Positions 1-9,281 of a stretch of DNA of 64,000 nucleotides are shown here, one piece after another. The translations under genes were made by a program, and so were the position numbers. The DNA lies in assembly GCF_005144585.1 (NCBI RefSeq), contig NZ_SSMQ01000040.1:48885-112884 (forward strand), read 5' to 3'. Below the pieces are notes generated by a model. The model was not told the DNA's origin. It worked only from the letters and a program-made list of their open reading frames with translations, and did not search any database. This DNA comes from Polyangium fumosum (lineage in GTDB: Bacteria > Myxococcota_A > Polyangia > Polyangiales > Polyangiaceae). Position 1 is the stretch's first letter, and each line of letters starts with the position of its first letter.

Positions 1-111
1 CCGAGCGCGCCGCGCGGCGCGTGAGCCGCACGCCGTTCCTCCATCCTCCGGAGGACGGCGTGTTTTTTTCGGATGCGTTAGGGCCCGCGGTCCGCTAAGT
101 AGGCGCCCCGC

Positions 112-1737
112 ATGATCCGGCTCGACTCCATTGGCAAGCGCCACGGCAAGCAGATCCTCTTCGTCGAGGCCTCTGCCGCCGTCAACCGCGGCGAGAAGAT
201 CGGCCTCGTCGGCCCGAACGGCTCGGGCAAGACCACGCTCTTCCGCTTGATCACCCGCGAGGAGGCGCCGGACGAGGGGCAGATCTCCATCGATCGTGGC
301 GTCACGGTGGGGTATTTCCGGCAAGACGTCGGCGAGATGAAGGGCAAGAGCATCGTCGCCGAGACGATGGACGGCGTCGGCCCCGTCTCCGAGATCGCGG
401 CCGAGCTCGCCGAGCTCGAAGCGGCGCTCGCCGATCCGGACCGGGTAGGCGAGATGGAGGAGCTGCTCGAACGATACGGGCAGGCCCAGGCGAAATGGAG
501 CGAGCTCGACGGGTATGCGCTCGACGCGCGGGCGCGGGAGATCCTCGCGGGCCTCGGCTTCTCGAACGAGCTCATGGATCGCGACGTCGGGACGCTCTCC
601 GGCGGCTGGAAGATGCGCGTGGCGCTGGCCCGGATCCTCCTGCTCCGGCCCGACGTGCTCCTGCTCGACGAGCCGACGAACCACCTCGACATCGAGTCGA
701 TCATCTGGCTCGAAGGCTTTTTGAAGTCCTACGAGGGCGCGCTCGTCATCACCGCCCACGATCGGGCGTTCATGAACCGGATCTGCACGAAGATCCTGGA
801 GATCGACGGCGGCGAGCTCACCACGTTCACGGGCAATTACGATTTCTACGAGCGGCAGCGCGCGATCGCCGCCGAGCAGGCCGAGGCGCAATACGAGCGC
901 CAGCAAGCGATGCTCGCCAAGGAGATGCGCTTCATCGAGCGGTTCAAGACCCACGCGGCGAAGGCGGCGCAGGTCCAGAGCCGTGTGAAGAAGCTCGACA
1001 AGATCGACAAACTCGAGCCGCCGAAGAAGAGCAAGCGGCCGCAGATGTTCGATTTCCGCGCGCCGCCGCGCTCGGGCGAGGACGTCGCGAAGCTCGACGG
1101 CGTGGTGAAGCGTTACGGGAGCCGCACGGTCTACGACGGGCTCGATTTCCTGGTCCGCCGGCGCGAGCGGTGGTGCGTGATGGGCGTCAACGGCGCGGGG
1201 AAATCCACGCTGCTCAAGATGATCGCCGGTGACCTCGCGCCCGACGCGGGAGGCGCTTCGCTCGGGGCGAGCGTGAAGCTCGGGTATTTCGCGCAGCACG
1301 CGATGGATGTGCTCGATCCGGAGCTCACGGTGGTCGGCACGCTCATCCATTCCTTTCCCGATGCCTCGCTCGGCACGCTGCGCACGCTCGCGGGGTGCTT
1401 CGGCTTCTCGGGCGACGACGTGGACAAGCCCGTCCGCGTGCTCTCCGGCGGGGAAAAGGCGCGGCTCGTATTGGCGCGGATGCTCTATGATCCGCCGAAT
1501 TTCCTAGTCCTCGACGAGCCGACGAACCATCTCGACATCGCGACGAAGGAGATGCTGGTGGAGGCGCTCTCGAATTTCGAGGGGACGATGCTGTTCGTCT
1601 CCCACGATCGCCATTTCCTCGCGCAGCTCTCGAACCGCGTGCTCGAATTGACGCCGGAGGGCGTGCACAAGTACGGCGGCGGCTACCTCGAATACGTGGC
1701 CACGAGCGGGCACGAGGCGCCGGGGCTCCGGCGGTAA
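112..1737 (+). CDS. ABC-F family ATP-binding protein (translation-type ABC ATPase)
   Basis: This is a 541-aa protein with two complete ABC ATPase domains and no membrane segments, the ABC-F layout. Walker A motifs are GPNGSGKTT (about residues 34-42) and GVNGAGKST (about 357-365). Signature motifs are LSGGWK (about 162) and LSGGEK (about 444), and each half has DEPTNHLD as Walker B. A charged linker rich in Lys/Glu/Gln (about 245-305) joins the halves, as in proteins that bind the ribosomal E site. Family knowledge suggests a soluble translation factor or antibiotic-protection protein; which subgroup (Uup, YbiT/YdiF) cannot be decided here. It converges on the lectin gene with only 3 nt between the stop codons. 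Confidence 0.95.
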   Translation: MIRLDSIGKRHGKQILFVEASAAVNRGEKIGLVGPNGSGKTTLFRLITREEAPDEGQISIDRGVTVGYFRQDVGEMKGKSIVAETMDGVGPVSEIAAELAELEAALADPDRVGEMEELLERYGQAQAKWSELDGYALDARAREILAGLGFSNELMDRDVGTLSGGWKMRVALARILLLRPDVLLLDEPTNHLDIESIIWLEGFLKSYEGALVITAHDRAFMNRICTKILEIDGGELTTFTGNYDFYERQRAIAAEQAEAQYERQQAMLAKEMRFIERFKTHAAKAAQVQSRVKKLDKIDKLEPPKKSKRPQMFDFRAPPRSGEDVAKLDGVVKRYGSRTVYDGLDFLVRRRERWCVMGVNGAGKSTLLKMIAGDLAPDAGGASLGASVKLGYFAQHAMDVLDPELTVVGTLIHSFPDASLGTLRTLAGCFGFSGDDVDKPVRVLSGGEKARLVLARMLYDPPNFLVLDEPTNHLDIATKEMLVEALSNFEGTMLFVSHDRHFLAQLSNRVLELTPEGVHKYGGGYLEYVATSGHEAPGLRR

Positions 1738-1740
1738 CGG

Positions 1741-2109
1741 CTAGCTCGCCGGAGGCGGCGGGTTGCAGCCGCAGACCGACATCTGGCCCCACACGGTGGT
1801 CGTCCACTGACCGCTCCAGGTCACGCGGCTGATCTGGCTCGGACATTTCGTCTGCGCGTCGTCGTTGTTCCAGATCGGCCCGACCGGCACGTCGACCCCC
1901 TGCACCGTGCCGCAGACCGACATTTGATTGGGCACGGTGGTCGTCCACTGCCCGTTCCATTGCAGGCCGCTACAGACGGCCGGGCATTTGTTCTGCGCGT
2001 CGGCGTTGTTCCAGATGGGGCCCGCGTTGACGTCGAACGCCATGGCCGTACGGAGGAACAAAAGCCCGCCAGCGATTGCAAAGAGACTGGTCACGAGCAG
2101 CTTTTTCAT
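1741..2109 (-). CDS. Secreted MVL-type (mannan-binding) two-repeat lectin
   Basis: A 122-aa protein with a clear Sec signal peptide (residues 1-24, cut after TAMA). The mature part is two aligned repeats, residues 30-69 and 77-116, each with GPIWNN-x-DAQ, a KCP motif, W-x-GQWTTTV and QMSVCG. This matches the repeat of the Microcystis viridis lectin (MVL), a cyanobacterial high-mannose-binding protein of two ~54-residue repeats. Unlike my recollection of MVL, these repeats carry several Cys, suggesting disulfides outside the cytoplasm. The gene ends with a short Pro-rich tail. Family call is from motif identity; sugar specificity is inference. Confidence 0.85.
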   Translation of the reverse strand: MKKLLVTSLFAIAGGLLFLRTAMAFDVNAGPIWNNADAQNKCPAVCSGLQWNGQWTTTVPNQMSVCGTVQGVDVPVGPIWNNDDAQTKCPSQISRVTWSGQWTTTVWGQMSVCGCNPPPPAS

Positions 2110-2320
2110 GATTCACGACTCCCCTTTTCTGTCGGCAATTTGGGTGGAAACCGTCGTCGTCGCCCATCTGCGCTGAATCGAGCGGCGCACGGCTCTGCAA
2201 CGCACCTTGTGCCGGCCGACATGACGTCAATCCGTCGATCAGGTTCCGCAGGGGGCCTCCTGGCGAAAGGTCGGGACGAAAGGAGGAAGCTGCGACGCCC
2301 GTGCCGCTTCCGACGGGATG

Positions 2321-4423
2321 TCAATGCCTGGGCGGCGGCCGGAGCGCCAGATAGACGGTGCTCCAGAGCTGCAGCGCGTTGGATTCGTCCACGTGGCCGC
2401 GCGCTTGACCAAACGGGAGGAGCACGGCCTTGCCGCCCGCAGGCTCCCAGCTCCACAGCTCCTCGGCGCGCCGCGCGTGGGTGGCCTCGATGCCCTCCCA
2501 CAACACGCGCTCGGCCAGGACGAGCGTTTCGCGCGTGGCGGCGGGTAGATCCTTACGCGCGAGCTGCCGGGAAAGGCCCGCGGCCATCGCGGCTTGTTGC
2601 CACGACCAGACCACGGTCCCGTGGTAATCGGCGCGCGTGAACATTGCGGCGAGGGCAGCATCACCCGCATACGCAGGATTCGCGACCAGCATGCCGACAT
2701 CCGTGTGAAGCCCGGCCGGGAAGGGGCGCAGGAGATCGTGGGCCACGAGGGTGAGAGCCTCGGGCGAGGGGTCGTCGAAGAGCAAAACGAACGCCGTGTC
2801 CGAATGCATTACTGGGATCGGTTGGCCCGCAGCATCGAGCGCGAGGGCGAAGAAGCGAACCGGGGTATCGATGGATGCGACGGCGGCGGCACCGTCGAGA
2901 CCCACCGAGACCGCGTATTCGTTGACGCGCGCGCGTGCCGTCGCCGTGGGGATTTCCACCCTGAAATGGCGCTCGACCCCTTTCCATGCGTCGGCGTAGG
3001 CTCGCGCCTCGTCGGCCGCAGCGGGGTCCGGGCCGAGAAGGTCGCTCGCGAAGAGGCGCGCGGCGGCGCGCAGGGCCGCGGGGACGAGCGCCACATTGAC
3101 ATCGAACGGGATCAACCCACCCCCGAGGCCTTGCTCCGAGTCGCGCCAGTTGCCCACGCGAAGGCCCGGCTTCAGCGCGACCAGCGTCCCCGAGCCCGGG
3201 TGCGCTGCATAGGGGGCCGCGCGCACGAGGACGAGCGCGAGGTTGTTCCGCAGCGCGTCGCGATAAAGCACGCCCGAAGGCGTCTTGCGGGCGAGGAATC
3301 CTCGGGCGCGCGCGCTCCCCGCGGGCATGTCGAGCAGGTACGCGGCGGCCATGGGGGCGAGGAGGAAGTCGTCGTCGATCATCTTGTAATCGAGGACGGG
3401 CGCGCGTAGATCCGCGGGGCGTGGGGTCGCCATGGAATGGAGCCACACCGCGTATTCGCCGATGGCCTCCTCGTGCGCGACCTCGCCGTCCGGGGCGAGC
3501 CGATCGAGCACCGAGCCGAGCCCGGCCTCGATGGCAGGGGCTTCGAGGGCGGGCTGGAGCATGTACAGCGCGAGCAGCGTGTCACGCCCGAAATAGGTCA
3601 AGAAGCGCCAGGAGCCGGCGAGGAACTTCTCGCGGTATGCGAGGAAGGCGAGGGCCTTGCGCGCCTGCGGATCGTTTGCTGCCTGCGCATCGAGGAGATC
3701 CTCGACTGGAAACGGCGCGAGCGGCGGCTCGTCGTGGAGGGCCGTGACGAAGAAGTGAAGGTCGCCGCTGGGGCCGGCGTGCAGGACGATATCGTTGTTT
3801 TCGAGCGCGAGCGTCGACCCCTCCACGGGCTCGATGCGGAGCTCGATGCGTCGGCCGTCGAGCATGGTGCGGCGCAGGGTGAGGGGCGGTTCGGGATCGA
3901 CCTCATGCGCGAGTGAGGGCGCCCCAGGGCCGAGGCCTCCGGCCATATCGTCGCGCAGAAATCGGATCCCGGCCAAGAGGGCGTGGTCGACGCGCAACGC
4001 GGGCGCGCGGGCGGCGAGATGCGCCGTGACGCCGCGCATTCCATCGGGCAGCTCGACGCCTTCGAGCGTGGTGGAAGGCGCGAGGTCGAACGCCGCAGGC
4101 TGCGCGAGCGGCGCGAAGCCGAGGACGAGGCCGGCATTGCCCGCGGGAAACGCCACGAGGAGGCGGGGGGGGGAGCCGGACGTCGTGAGGAGGTGCGCCG
4201 CGACCGCGCCGCGGCGATAGAAGTGATTGGAAATGGATCCAGACATGATGTCGAAGCGCAGAAGCTCGGGGGCAGGGGACGGAGCGGCGTGCCGTAAGGG
4301 CGCGACGTCCGTGCGTGGATCTGCATAACCTCTGCCCGTGCACGCGGCGAGCGCCAAGATCGCGCTCATCAAAATGCGGAATCCGTGGGATCGCGGAAGG
4401 TGTGGCGTGCGCGGCATGCGCAT
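2321..4423 (-). CDS. Lipid-anchored GH133-like (glycogen-debranching-type) glycosidase
   Basis: This is a 700-aa protein. The chosen ATG at 4423 (or the one at 4417) puts a signal peptide with lipobox LAAC first, so export and lipidation are expected. The middle contains YFGRDT (about residue 278) followed by an EVAHEEA segment (about 318), as in the (alpha/alpha)6 barrel of amylo-alpha-1,6-glucosidase-like enzymes. Further on are a YHGTVVWSWQ motif and a final ESNALQLW segment, also typical of that fold. Upstream residues about 50-250 resemble the N-terminal beta domain of such enzymes. The substrate is probably an alpha-glucan, but that is inferred. The open frame extends far upstream, but that part is antisense to the aminotransferase gene and is not coding. 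Confidence 0.8.
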   Translation of the reverse strand: MRMPRTPHLPRSHGFRILMSAILALAACTGRGYADPRTDVAPLRHAAPSPAPELLRFDIMSGSISNHFYRRGAVAAHLLTTSGSPPRLLVAFPAGNAGLVLGFAPLAQPAAFDLAPSTTLEGVELPDGMRGVTAHLAARAPALRVDHALLAGIRFLRDDMAGGLGPGAPSLAHEVDPEPPLTLRRTMLDGRRIELRIEPVEGSTLALENNDIVLHAGPSGDLHFFVTALHDEPPLAPFPVEDLLDAQAANDPQARKALAFLAYREKFLAGSWRFLTYFGRDTLLALYMLQPALEAPAIEAGLGSVLDRLAPDGEVAHEEAIGEYAVWLHSMATPRPADLRAPVLDYKMIDDDFLLAPMAAAYLLDMPAGSARARGFLARKTPSGVLYRDALRNNLALVLVRAAPYAAHPGSGTLVALKPGLRVGNWRDSEQGLGGGLIPFDVNVALVPAALRAAARLFASDLLGPDPAAADEARAYADAWKGVERHFRVEIPTATARARVNEYAVSVGLDGAAAVASIDTPVRFFALALDAAGQPIPVMHSDTAFVLLFDDPSPEALTLVAHDLLRPFPAGLHTDVGMLVANPAYAGDAALAAMFTRADYHGTVVWSWQQAAMAAGLSRQLARKDLPAATRETLVLAERVLWEGIEATHARRAEELWSWEPAGGKAVLLPFGQARGHVDESNALQLWSTVYLALRPPPRH

Positions 4424-4515
4424 GGTCTCCCCCACTGCGGTGAATGCAAGGAAGGAGCCGACGCCGCCGCCCTTTCCGCGGCGGCAGCCTTTTCCAAAAA
4501 CTTCGGCGCGCGCCC

Positions 4516-5823
4516 CTACACGAGTTCCGCGATCGAATCGATCTCCGCGCGCAGCGCCGCTACGAACGCGTCGATCTCGGCCTCCGAGATATCGAGCCGC
4601 GGCTGGAGCCGCAGCGTATTCCAGCGGTGACCGCACACGAAGCAGTAGTAACCCCGCTTGTACATGCGGTGGCAAACGAGCAGGCCGATCGGCGAATGCC
4701 CGTGGAGCTCCTCCATGCCGAAATGCTCGAACGAGAGCCACGGGTGGTCCGTCGCCGTGAGCTCCACGCCCGCGATGAGCCCCGCGCCGCGCACCTCCAC
4801 GACGAGCGGCGAGCCCGCGAGCCCGCGCCCGAGCGCCTCCTGAAAATGGTCGCCGCGCGCCTTGGCCACGGCGAGGACCTCGGGCGAGAGCAGGTCGAGC
4901 ATCGCGAGCGCCGCGACGCAGGACATCGCATTGCCGCCGAACGTCACGTTGTGCGCCTCCGCCGTGGCCATGTCCTTCCCATAAGCGCGCAAAAAGATCT
5001 CCTTGCGCGTGAGCATGGCCGAGCACGGCAAGAGGCCGCCGCCGAGCGCCTTCGCCAGCACGATCACGTCCGGGCGGCGCGGCCACGTCGAGGTCCCGAG
5101 GAATCGCCCGAGCCGGCCGAGGCCCGTCTGCACCTCGTCCGCCACGAGCAAGGTGCCGTGCGCCTCCGTGAGCTCGCACAGGGCCGCAATGTATCGCTCC
5201 GACAAAGGGAACACCCCTCCTTCGAGCTGGATCGGCTCCACGATGATCGCGGCCACGTCCTCGGATGCGAGCGCGCGCGCGAGGGCGTCCACGTCCTCGC
5301 GCGGGACGGGCGCGACGTCGGGGAGGTGGGGCGCGAACGGATCCCGGAACATCCCCGGGTTCATGAGCGCGCAGCTCCCCATCGTGGTGCCGTGGTAGGC
5401 GCCGAGCAGCGAGAGCACGCGCGGGCGCCCGGTGGCGGCGCGCGCGAGCTTCATCGCCGCCTCCACCGCGTCGCTGCCCGACATCCCGAAAAACGCGTTG
5501 TCGTAGCCCGTCCGCTCGAAGAGCGCGCGCCCGAGCCGCCCCGCGTATGGATTGACCCGCGACGGATACCAGGACGGCGCGTCGGTCGCGAGCCAATCGC
5601 GCACCGCGTCCGCCACGGCCGCGACCCGGTGCCCGAGGGATTGCGTGCCGTGCAAATCCTCGATGAGCTGCCCGCCCTCCTCGACGAGCTTTCCGTCCCG
5701 TGTTCCCGCCATGCGGTGCGGCTCGCCCGTCATGACCACCCGCGCGGCGACGAGCGGATTGACGAACCGACGAAAGTCCTCGATGCCTTTGCGCAGGATC
5801 TCTGCGTGATCCATCGGGGTCAT
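4516..5823 (-). CDS. Class III PLP-dependent aminotransferase
   Basis: A 435-aa enzyme of the acetylornithine / putrescine / 4-aminobutyrate aminotransferase family. It shows the SGSDAVEAAMKLAR cofactor loop, an ADEVQTGLGR segment with the pyridoxal-ring Asp, and the Schiff-base Lys in LAKALGGG (about residue 258). The start MTPMDHAEI lies 4 nt after the maf stop, so the two are probably co-transcribed. The C-terminal half has a Cys pair in YCFVCGHRWN, reminiscent of a larger class III subgroup. The amino donor cannot be told from sequence alone. The frame continues upstream through maf but without family similarity. Confidence 0.92.
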   Translation of the reverse strand: MTPMDHAEILRKGIEDFRRFVNPLVAARVVMTGEPHRMAGTRDGKLVEEGGQLIEDLHGTQSLGHRVAAVADAVRDWLATDAPSWYPSRVNPYAGRLGRALFERTGYDNAFFGMSGSDAVEAAMKLARAATGRPRVLSLLGAYHGTTMGSCALMNPGMFRDPFAPHLPDVAPVPREDVDALARALASEDVAAIIVEPIQLEGGVFPLSERYIAALCELTEAHGTLLVADEVQTGLGRLGRFLGTSTWPRRPDVIVLAKALGGGLLPCSAMLTRKEIFLRAYGKDMATAEAHNVTFGGNAMSCVAALAMLDLLSPEVLAVAKARGDHFQEALGRGLAGSPLVVEVRGAGLIAGVELTATDHPWLSFEHFGMEELHGHSPIGLLVCHRMYKRGYYCFVCGHRWNTLRLQPRLDISEAEIDAFVAALRAEIDSIAELV

Positions 5824-5827
5824 TTCG

Positions 5828-6415
5828 TCACCTCGCGAGATCGAGCGGCTCGATCCCGGCTTCGCGCAGGAGGCGGCAGAGCGAGAGCAAGGACAGCCCC
5901 ACGATGGCCGACTCGTCCCCGCCGCGCACGGATTCGAAGAGCCCAATGCCGCGTTTTTCGAAGAGATACCCGCCCGCGCTCCCCACCGGATCATCGAGCG
6001 TGACGTAACGATCGATCAAGGCCGCCGAGAGCGGACGCATCGTGAGCTCGACGGTGACCGTCTCGCCGAGCATCCGGCCCTCGGAGGCCGACCAGAGCAC
6101 CACGGCCGTATGCAACATGTGCGTGCGGCCGGCGAGCGCGGCGAGCTGCGCGCGGCACTCGTCCTGGCTCTCGGCTTTTCGCAGGATGCGGCCGTCGAAC
6201 TCGGGCACCTGATCGGCGCCGATGACCCACGCGCCCGGCGTGGGCTCGAGGCTCTTCGCTTTGCCCTCGGCGAACACGCGGGCCACATCCCGGGGCGCCA
6301 TGCCCTCGGGCGGGATCTCATCGAAGTGGGGCGCGCGGGCTTCGTAGGGGAGGCCGAGGCGGTCGAGCAGCGCGCGGCGGAAGCGAGACGTGGATGCGAG
6401 GATCAACCGGTCCAT
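5828..6415 (-). CDS. maf: Maf-family nucleotide pyrophosphatase
   Basis: A 195-aa protein that starts MDRLILAST and has the Maf phosphate-binding motif as STSRFRR (residues 7-13), the ADQVPEF segment (equivalent of the usual AD-x-V) and a C-terminal GG..ES..GLSL block that includes the conserved E-S-A-I-V-G-L. Maf proteins hydrolyse non-canonical or modified NTPs in the cytoplasm and are linked to division arrest. Length is normal for the family. It overlaps the end of the PAS-STAS gene by 13 nt and is followed after 4 nt by the aminotransferase, so these three genes form one minus-strand unit. Confidence 0.9.
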   Translation of the reverse strand: MDRLILASTSRFRRALLDRLGLPYEARAPHFDEIPPEGMAPRDVARVFAEGKAKSLEPTPGAWVIGADQVPEFDGRILRKAESQDECRAQLAALAGRTHMLHTAVVLWSASEGRMLGETVTVELTMRPLSAALIDRYVTLDDPVGSAGGYLFEKRGIGLFESVRGGDESAIVGLSLLSLCRLLREAGIEPLDLAR

Positions 6416-7704
6416 CGCCGCGGAGCATACGCCTGTTCGGTCCCGCGAAGCGCGCGGGCGACGCCGTCCTGGAGCGTGCTGCACGTGACGAGGCCGAGGT
6501 TGCCGAAGTTCGCGTCGAGGGCGAGGAGCGTCTGCGCGACGGGTCCGCGGATGCCTGTCAGGAACACCCGCGCGCCGAGCAGCGCCGCCGCGCGGGCGGC
6601 CCGCAGGATGCCGTGCGCCACGTGCGAGTCGACGTCGCTCACGCCCGTGATGTCGACGATCGCCACGCGCGCGCCCCGCTTCGAGATGCCTTCGAGCAAT
6701 GTTTCGAGCATCTGCTCGGCGCGCTGCTCGCTCAGGGCGCCCACGAGCGGCATCACGAGCACGCCCGGCGCGATGGGCAAGAGCGGCGTCGAGAGCGCGC
6801 GGATCGCCGCCGCCTGCGAGGCGATGAGCTCCTCCTGGAGCTGCATCTGGAGCTGCATGCGCGCCTCCTCCGCCGCGACGAGCGGGCCCTTGTCGCGGAG
6901 CAACATGAATCGCGCCGTGATTCGATCACCCGTGGCGCGTGCGTCGAACGCCGTCACATCCGCGCTGTACACGCCGCCGTCCGCGCGCCGCATGCGGATC
7001 TCGCCGCGCCCGCGCCCCGTCCGATCCACCGCATCGTGCAGCTTCGCGAACGCTTCTCTCTGGTCGTCCTCGACGAACGAGGCGAGCATTCGGCCTGGGA
7101 TGTCCTCGCCGAACGTCTGCTTGAAGGCCGCGTTCGCGTAGAGCACGCCCTCGCTGCGCAGCGTGAGCGCCACCGGATCGGGCGAGGCGTCGACGAACTT
7201 CCGGAAGAGCCGATCGCCCGCGACCTCCTGCTCCGACGCGCCGTGGTAACACGCGTCGAGCTCCGCGTGGACCGCGCCGAACGCATCCATCAACCGAAGC
7301 GCGCCTTCGCGGGCGCCGGGGACGCCCCGGGCGAACGCTTCGAGCGTGAGCTCCAGGTAGTCCTTCCGGACCGCCTCGACGGTCTGGAGCACGAGCGCGC
7401 TGCCCTGGTCCAGGGTGATCTGACTCTCGCACCAGCCGCGCGCCCGGGCGCGTAGATCAGTGAAATCAGCCGCCACGAGCGCGTGCGCATACGCGAGCGC
7501 GTCCTCTCCGATCGAGTCCACGAGGGCGTCCCGGGGCAGCTCGTCGAGAAAGGGGATGAACGCCTTCGTCCGTTCGATGGCGCGATCGATGAGGACGTCC
7601 TTCTGCGCGAGCAACGCGTCGCGGAAGAGAGCGAGGGGGTGTTCTTCCGAAGGGCGTCGGGTCTCTGCGCTCATACCCGCGTGGGACAAGCGAAAATCGT
7701 GCAC
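6403..7704 (-). CDS. RsbR-like PAS-STAS signalling protein
   Basis: A 433-aa cytoplasmic protein (423 aa if the ATG at 7674 is used). An N-terminal helical part is followed by a PAS domain at about residues 150-260 (FRKFVDASPDPVAL and a downstream DGGVYSADVTA). A Gln-rich coiled linker then leads to a C-terminal STAS domain from about residue 300, with VDITGVSDVDSHVA and LTGIRGPVAQTL. These are the two loops that carry phosphorylatable Thr/Ser in RsbR/RsbS stressosome proteins; Thr is present in both. Myxobacteria have many such proteins with unknown inputs. No partner RsbS or RsbT gene is adjacent. Confidence 0.85.
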   Translation of the reverse strand: MHDFRLSHAGMSAETRRPSEEHPLALFRDALLAQKDVLIDRAIERTKAFIPFLDELPRDALVDSIGEDALAYAHALVAADFTDLRARARGWCESQITLDQGSALVLQTVEAVRKDYLELTLEAFARGVPGAREGALRLMDAFGAVHAELDACYHGASEQEVAGDRLFRKFVDASPDPVALTLRSEGVLYANAAFKQTFGEDIPGRMLASFVEDDQREAFAKLHDAVDRTGRGRGEIRMRRADGGVYSADVTAFDARATGDRITARFMLLRDKGPLVAAEEARMQLQMQLQEELIASQAAAIRALSTPLLPIAPGVLVMPLVGALSEQRAEQMLETLLEGISKRGARVAIVDITGVSDVDSHVAHGILRAARAAALLGARVFLTGIRGPVAQTLLALDANFGNLGLVTCSTLQDGVARALRGTEQAYAPRRWTG

Positions 7705-7793
7705 GGGCCGGCGCCGCGAGATTCAGGGCCGAGGAGCGCGTGCGCCTTTCGAATTTGCGACGCACCCCCCGCCGCGCCTTTCATTCGTGCACG
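7698..7793. promoter_or_regulatory. Pair of CGTGCACG palindromes upstream of the PAS-STAS gene
   Basis: Two copies of the 8-bp palindrome CGTGCACG, each preceded by T and followed by GG or GC, lie at 7698-7705 and 7786-7793. They are 88 bp apart, in the only non-coding stretch before the PAS-STAS gene. They could be operator half-sites for looping or simple chance; no regulator is known for them. Confidence 0.25.
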
Positions 7794-7798
7794 GCCCT

Positions 7799-9199
7799 TC
7801 AGAGGGCCGGTATCTCCGTCCCTGCCAGATCGAGCTTGCGCCATGCGCCGCTCCGGAAACGCAAGAACAGCACGAAGGCCATGATCGCGATGTACCCCGT
7901 GAGCCAGAAGACGACCCACCCGATGCCGCCGCCGAGCACCCGTACGGAGATGAACGAGCCCGGCACGAAGACACACCACGCCACGATCCCGCGGACCCAG
8001 GCGGTGAAGGCCGTGTCTCCCGCGGCGCGCAGCGCCTCGGCCAGCGTCATCACGGTCGCGTCGAACATCTGCCACGTGATCGAGAGCGTGAGGAGCTGCG
8101 CCGCGATGTCGAGGAAGGCCTCGCGCTCGGCCCCGGGCGGCGCGAAGGGGAGCATGCAGTACCGCGCGAACACGAGGTAGACGAGGCCCACGAAGCCCAT
8201 CCAGCCACACGCCACGAGGGCCGTGAGCTTCACCGTCTTCGGCACTTGATCCAGGTTCTTCGCGCCGATCGCTTGCCCCACGAGGATCGCCCCCGCGCTC
8301 GTCAGGCCGAACGCGGGCATGGCCGCGACCTGGTTCACCTCCATCGAGGCCATGAACCCGGCGAGCGTGGTCGTGCCGAGCCCGTTGATCACCACATTGA
8401 TGAACAAGGAGAACGCGCCGAACTCGACGAACCAGTTGAGCCCCGAGGGAATGCCGAACCGCAACATGCGCACGAGCTCGGCGAACCGGAGCTGCGCCTT
8501 GCCTTGGCGGGCGCTCGGGTGCTCGCCGACGCCGGCGAGGAAACACCCGAGGAGCACGAGGAAGGCGGTCAACGTCGCGAGGGCGCTCCCCAGCGCCGAG
8601 CCGACCACACCGAGCGCGGGCGCGCCGAGGTGCCCCGAGATGAACACCCAGTTCAGCGCGACGTTCAGCACCATGCACAGGACCTGCGTGGCCATGGGCA
8701 GGCGCGGGTTGCCGAGCCCGCCGTAATAGTTGCCGAGCGCTTCGAGCCCGATCGCCGCGCCGCCCGTGCAGAGGCGGACGGTGAGCCATTGCTGCATGAG
8801 CGTCGCGACGGCGGGCGTATAGCCGATCGCCGCGACGGCGCGCGGTATGACGAGGGCGCCTGCGAAATAGAGGAGCTGCGCCATCGCAGCCACGGCGAGC
8901 CCATAATACCCGTAGCGGCGGGCCCCGGCGTGATCGCCGCGGCCGTAGAGCTGCGAGGCGAAGCTCGACACGATGAAGACCACCCCCATTGGCAGGAGGA
9001 AGAAGGCCATCAAGTTGAGCCCGCCCGTGGTCGTCGCGGCGAGGCTGTCCTGCCCGAGGTGCGAGACCATGGCGGCGTCGGACACGCTCACCACGACCTG
9101 CGCCGAGCGCGAGATGATGATCGGCCACGCGAGATCGAGCAGCCTCCGAAGCGAGGGGGTCTGCTCGACGGGCACGAGGTGCGCGGCGGCGTCGGTCAT
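7799..9199 (-). CDS. MATE-family multidrug/toxin efflux transporter
   Basis: A 466-aa polytopic membrane protein. The start MTDAAAH (ATG at 9199) was chosen because the earlier in-frame region is low-complexity and unlike the family. It begins with the MATE-type segment LAWPIIISRSAQVVVSVSDAAMVSHLG and shows a repeat of that segment in the second half (GLNWFVEFGAFSLFINVVINGLG), giving the usual two six-helix bundles. These proteins use Na+ or H+ gradients to expel cationic drugs. It is divergent from the ATP-grasp gene, with 82 nt between starts. Confidence 0.92.
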   Translation of the reverse strand: MTDAAAHLVPVEQTPSLRRLLDLAWPIIISRSAQVVVSVSDAAMVSHLGQDSLAATTTGGLNLMAFFLLPMGVVFIVSSFASQLYGRGDHAGARRYGYYGLAVAAMAQLLYFAGALVIPRAVAAIGYTPAVATLMQQWLTVRLCTGGAAIGLEALGNYYGGLGNPRLPMATQVLCMVLNVALNWVFISGHLGAPALGVVGSALGSALATLTAFLVLLGCFLAGVGEHPSARQGKAQLRFAELVRMLRFGIPSGLNWFVEFGAFSLFINVVINGLGTTTLAGFMASMEVNQVAAMPAFGLTSAGAILVGQAIGAKNLDQVPKTVKLTALVACGWMGFVGLVYLVFARYCMLPFAPPGAEREAFLDIAAQLLTLSITWQMFDATVMTLAEALRAAGDTAFTAWVRGIVAWCVFVPGSFISVRVLGGGIGWVVFWLTGYIAIMAFVLFLRFRSGAWRKLDLAGTEIPAL

Positions 9200-9281
9200 G
9201 GGGGGGGCCGAGGATGACACCGGAAGCGTCGCCGCGCCCGCGCCGCTCGCTTTGCGGGCGGCTTTGAGGCAAGAAGGCGAC

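Noticed and set aside
1..111. Possible partial gene at the left edge
   Set aside because: No convincing frame or motif could be followed from position 1; the stretch before the ABC-F start looks like leader or promoter DNA.
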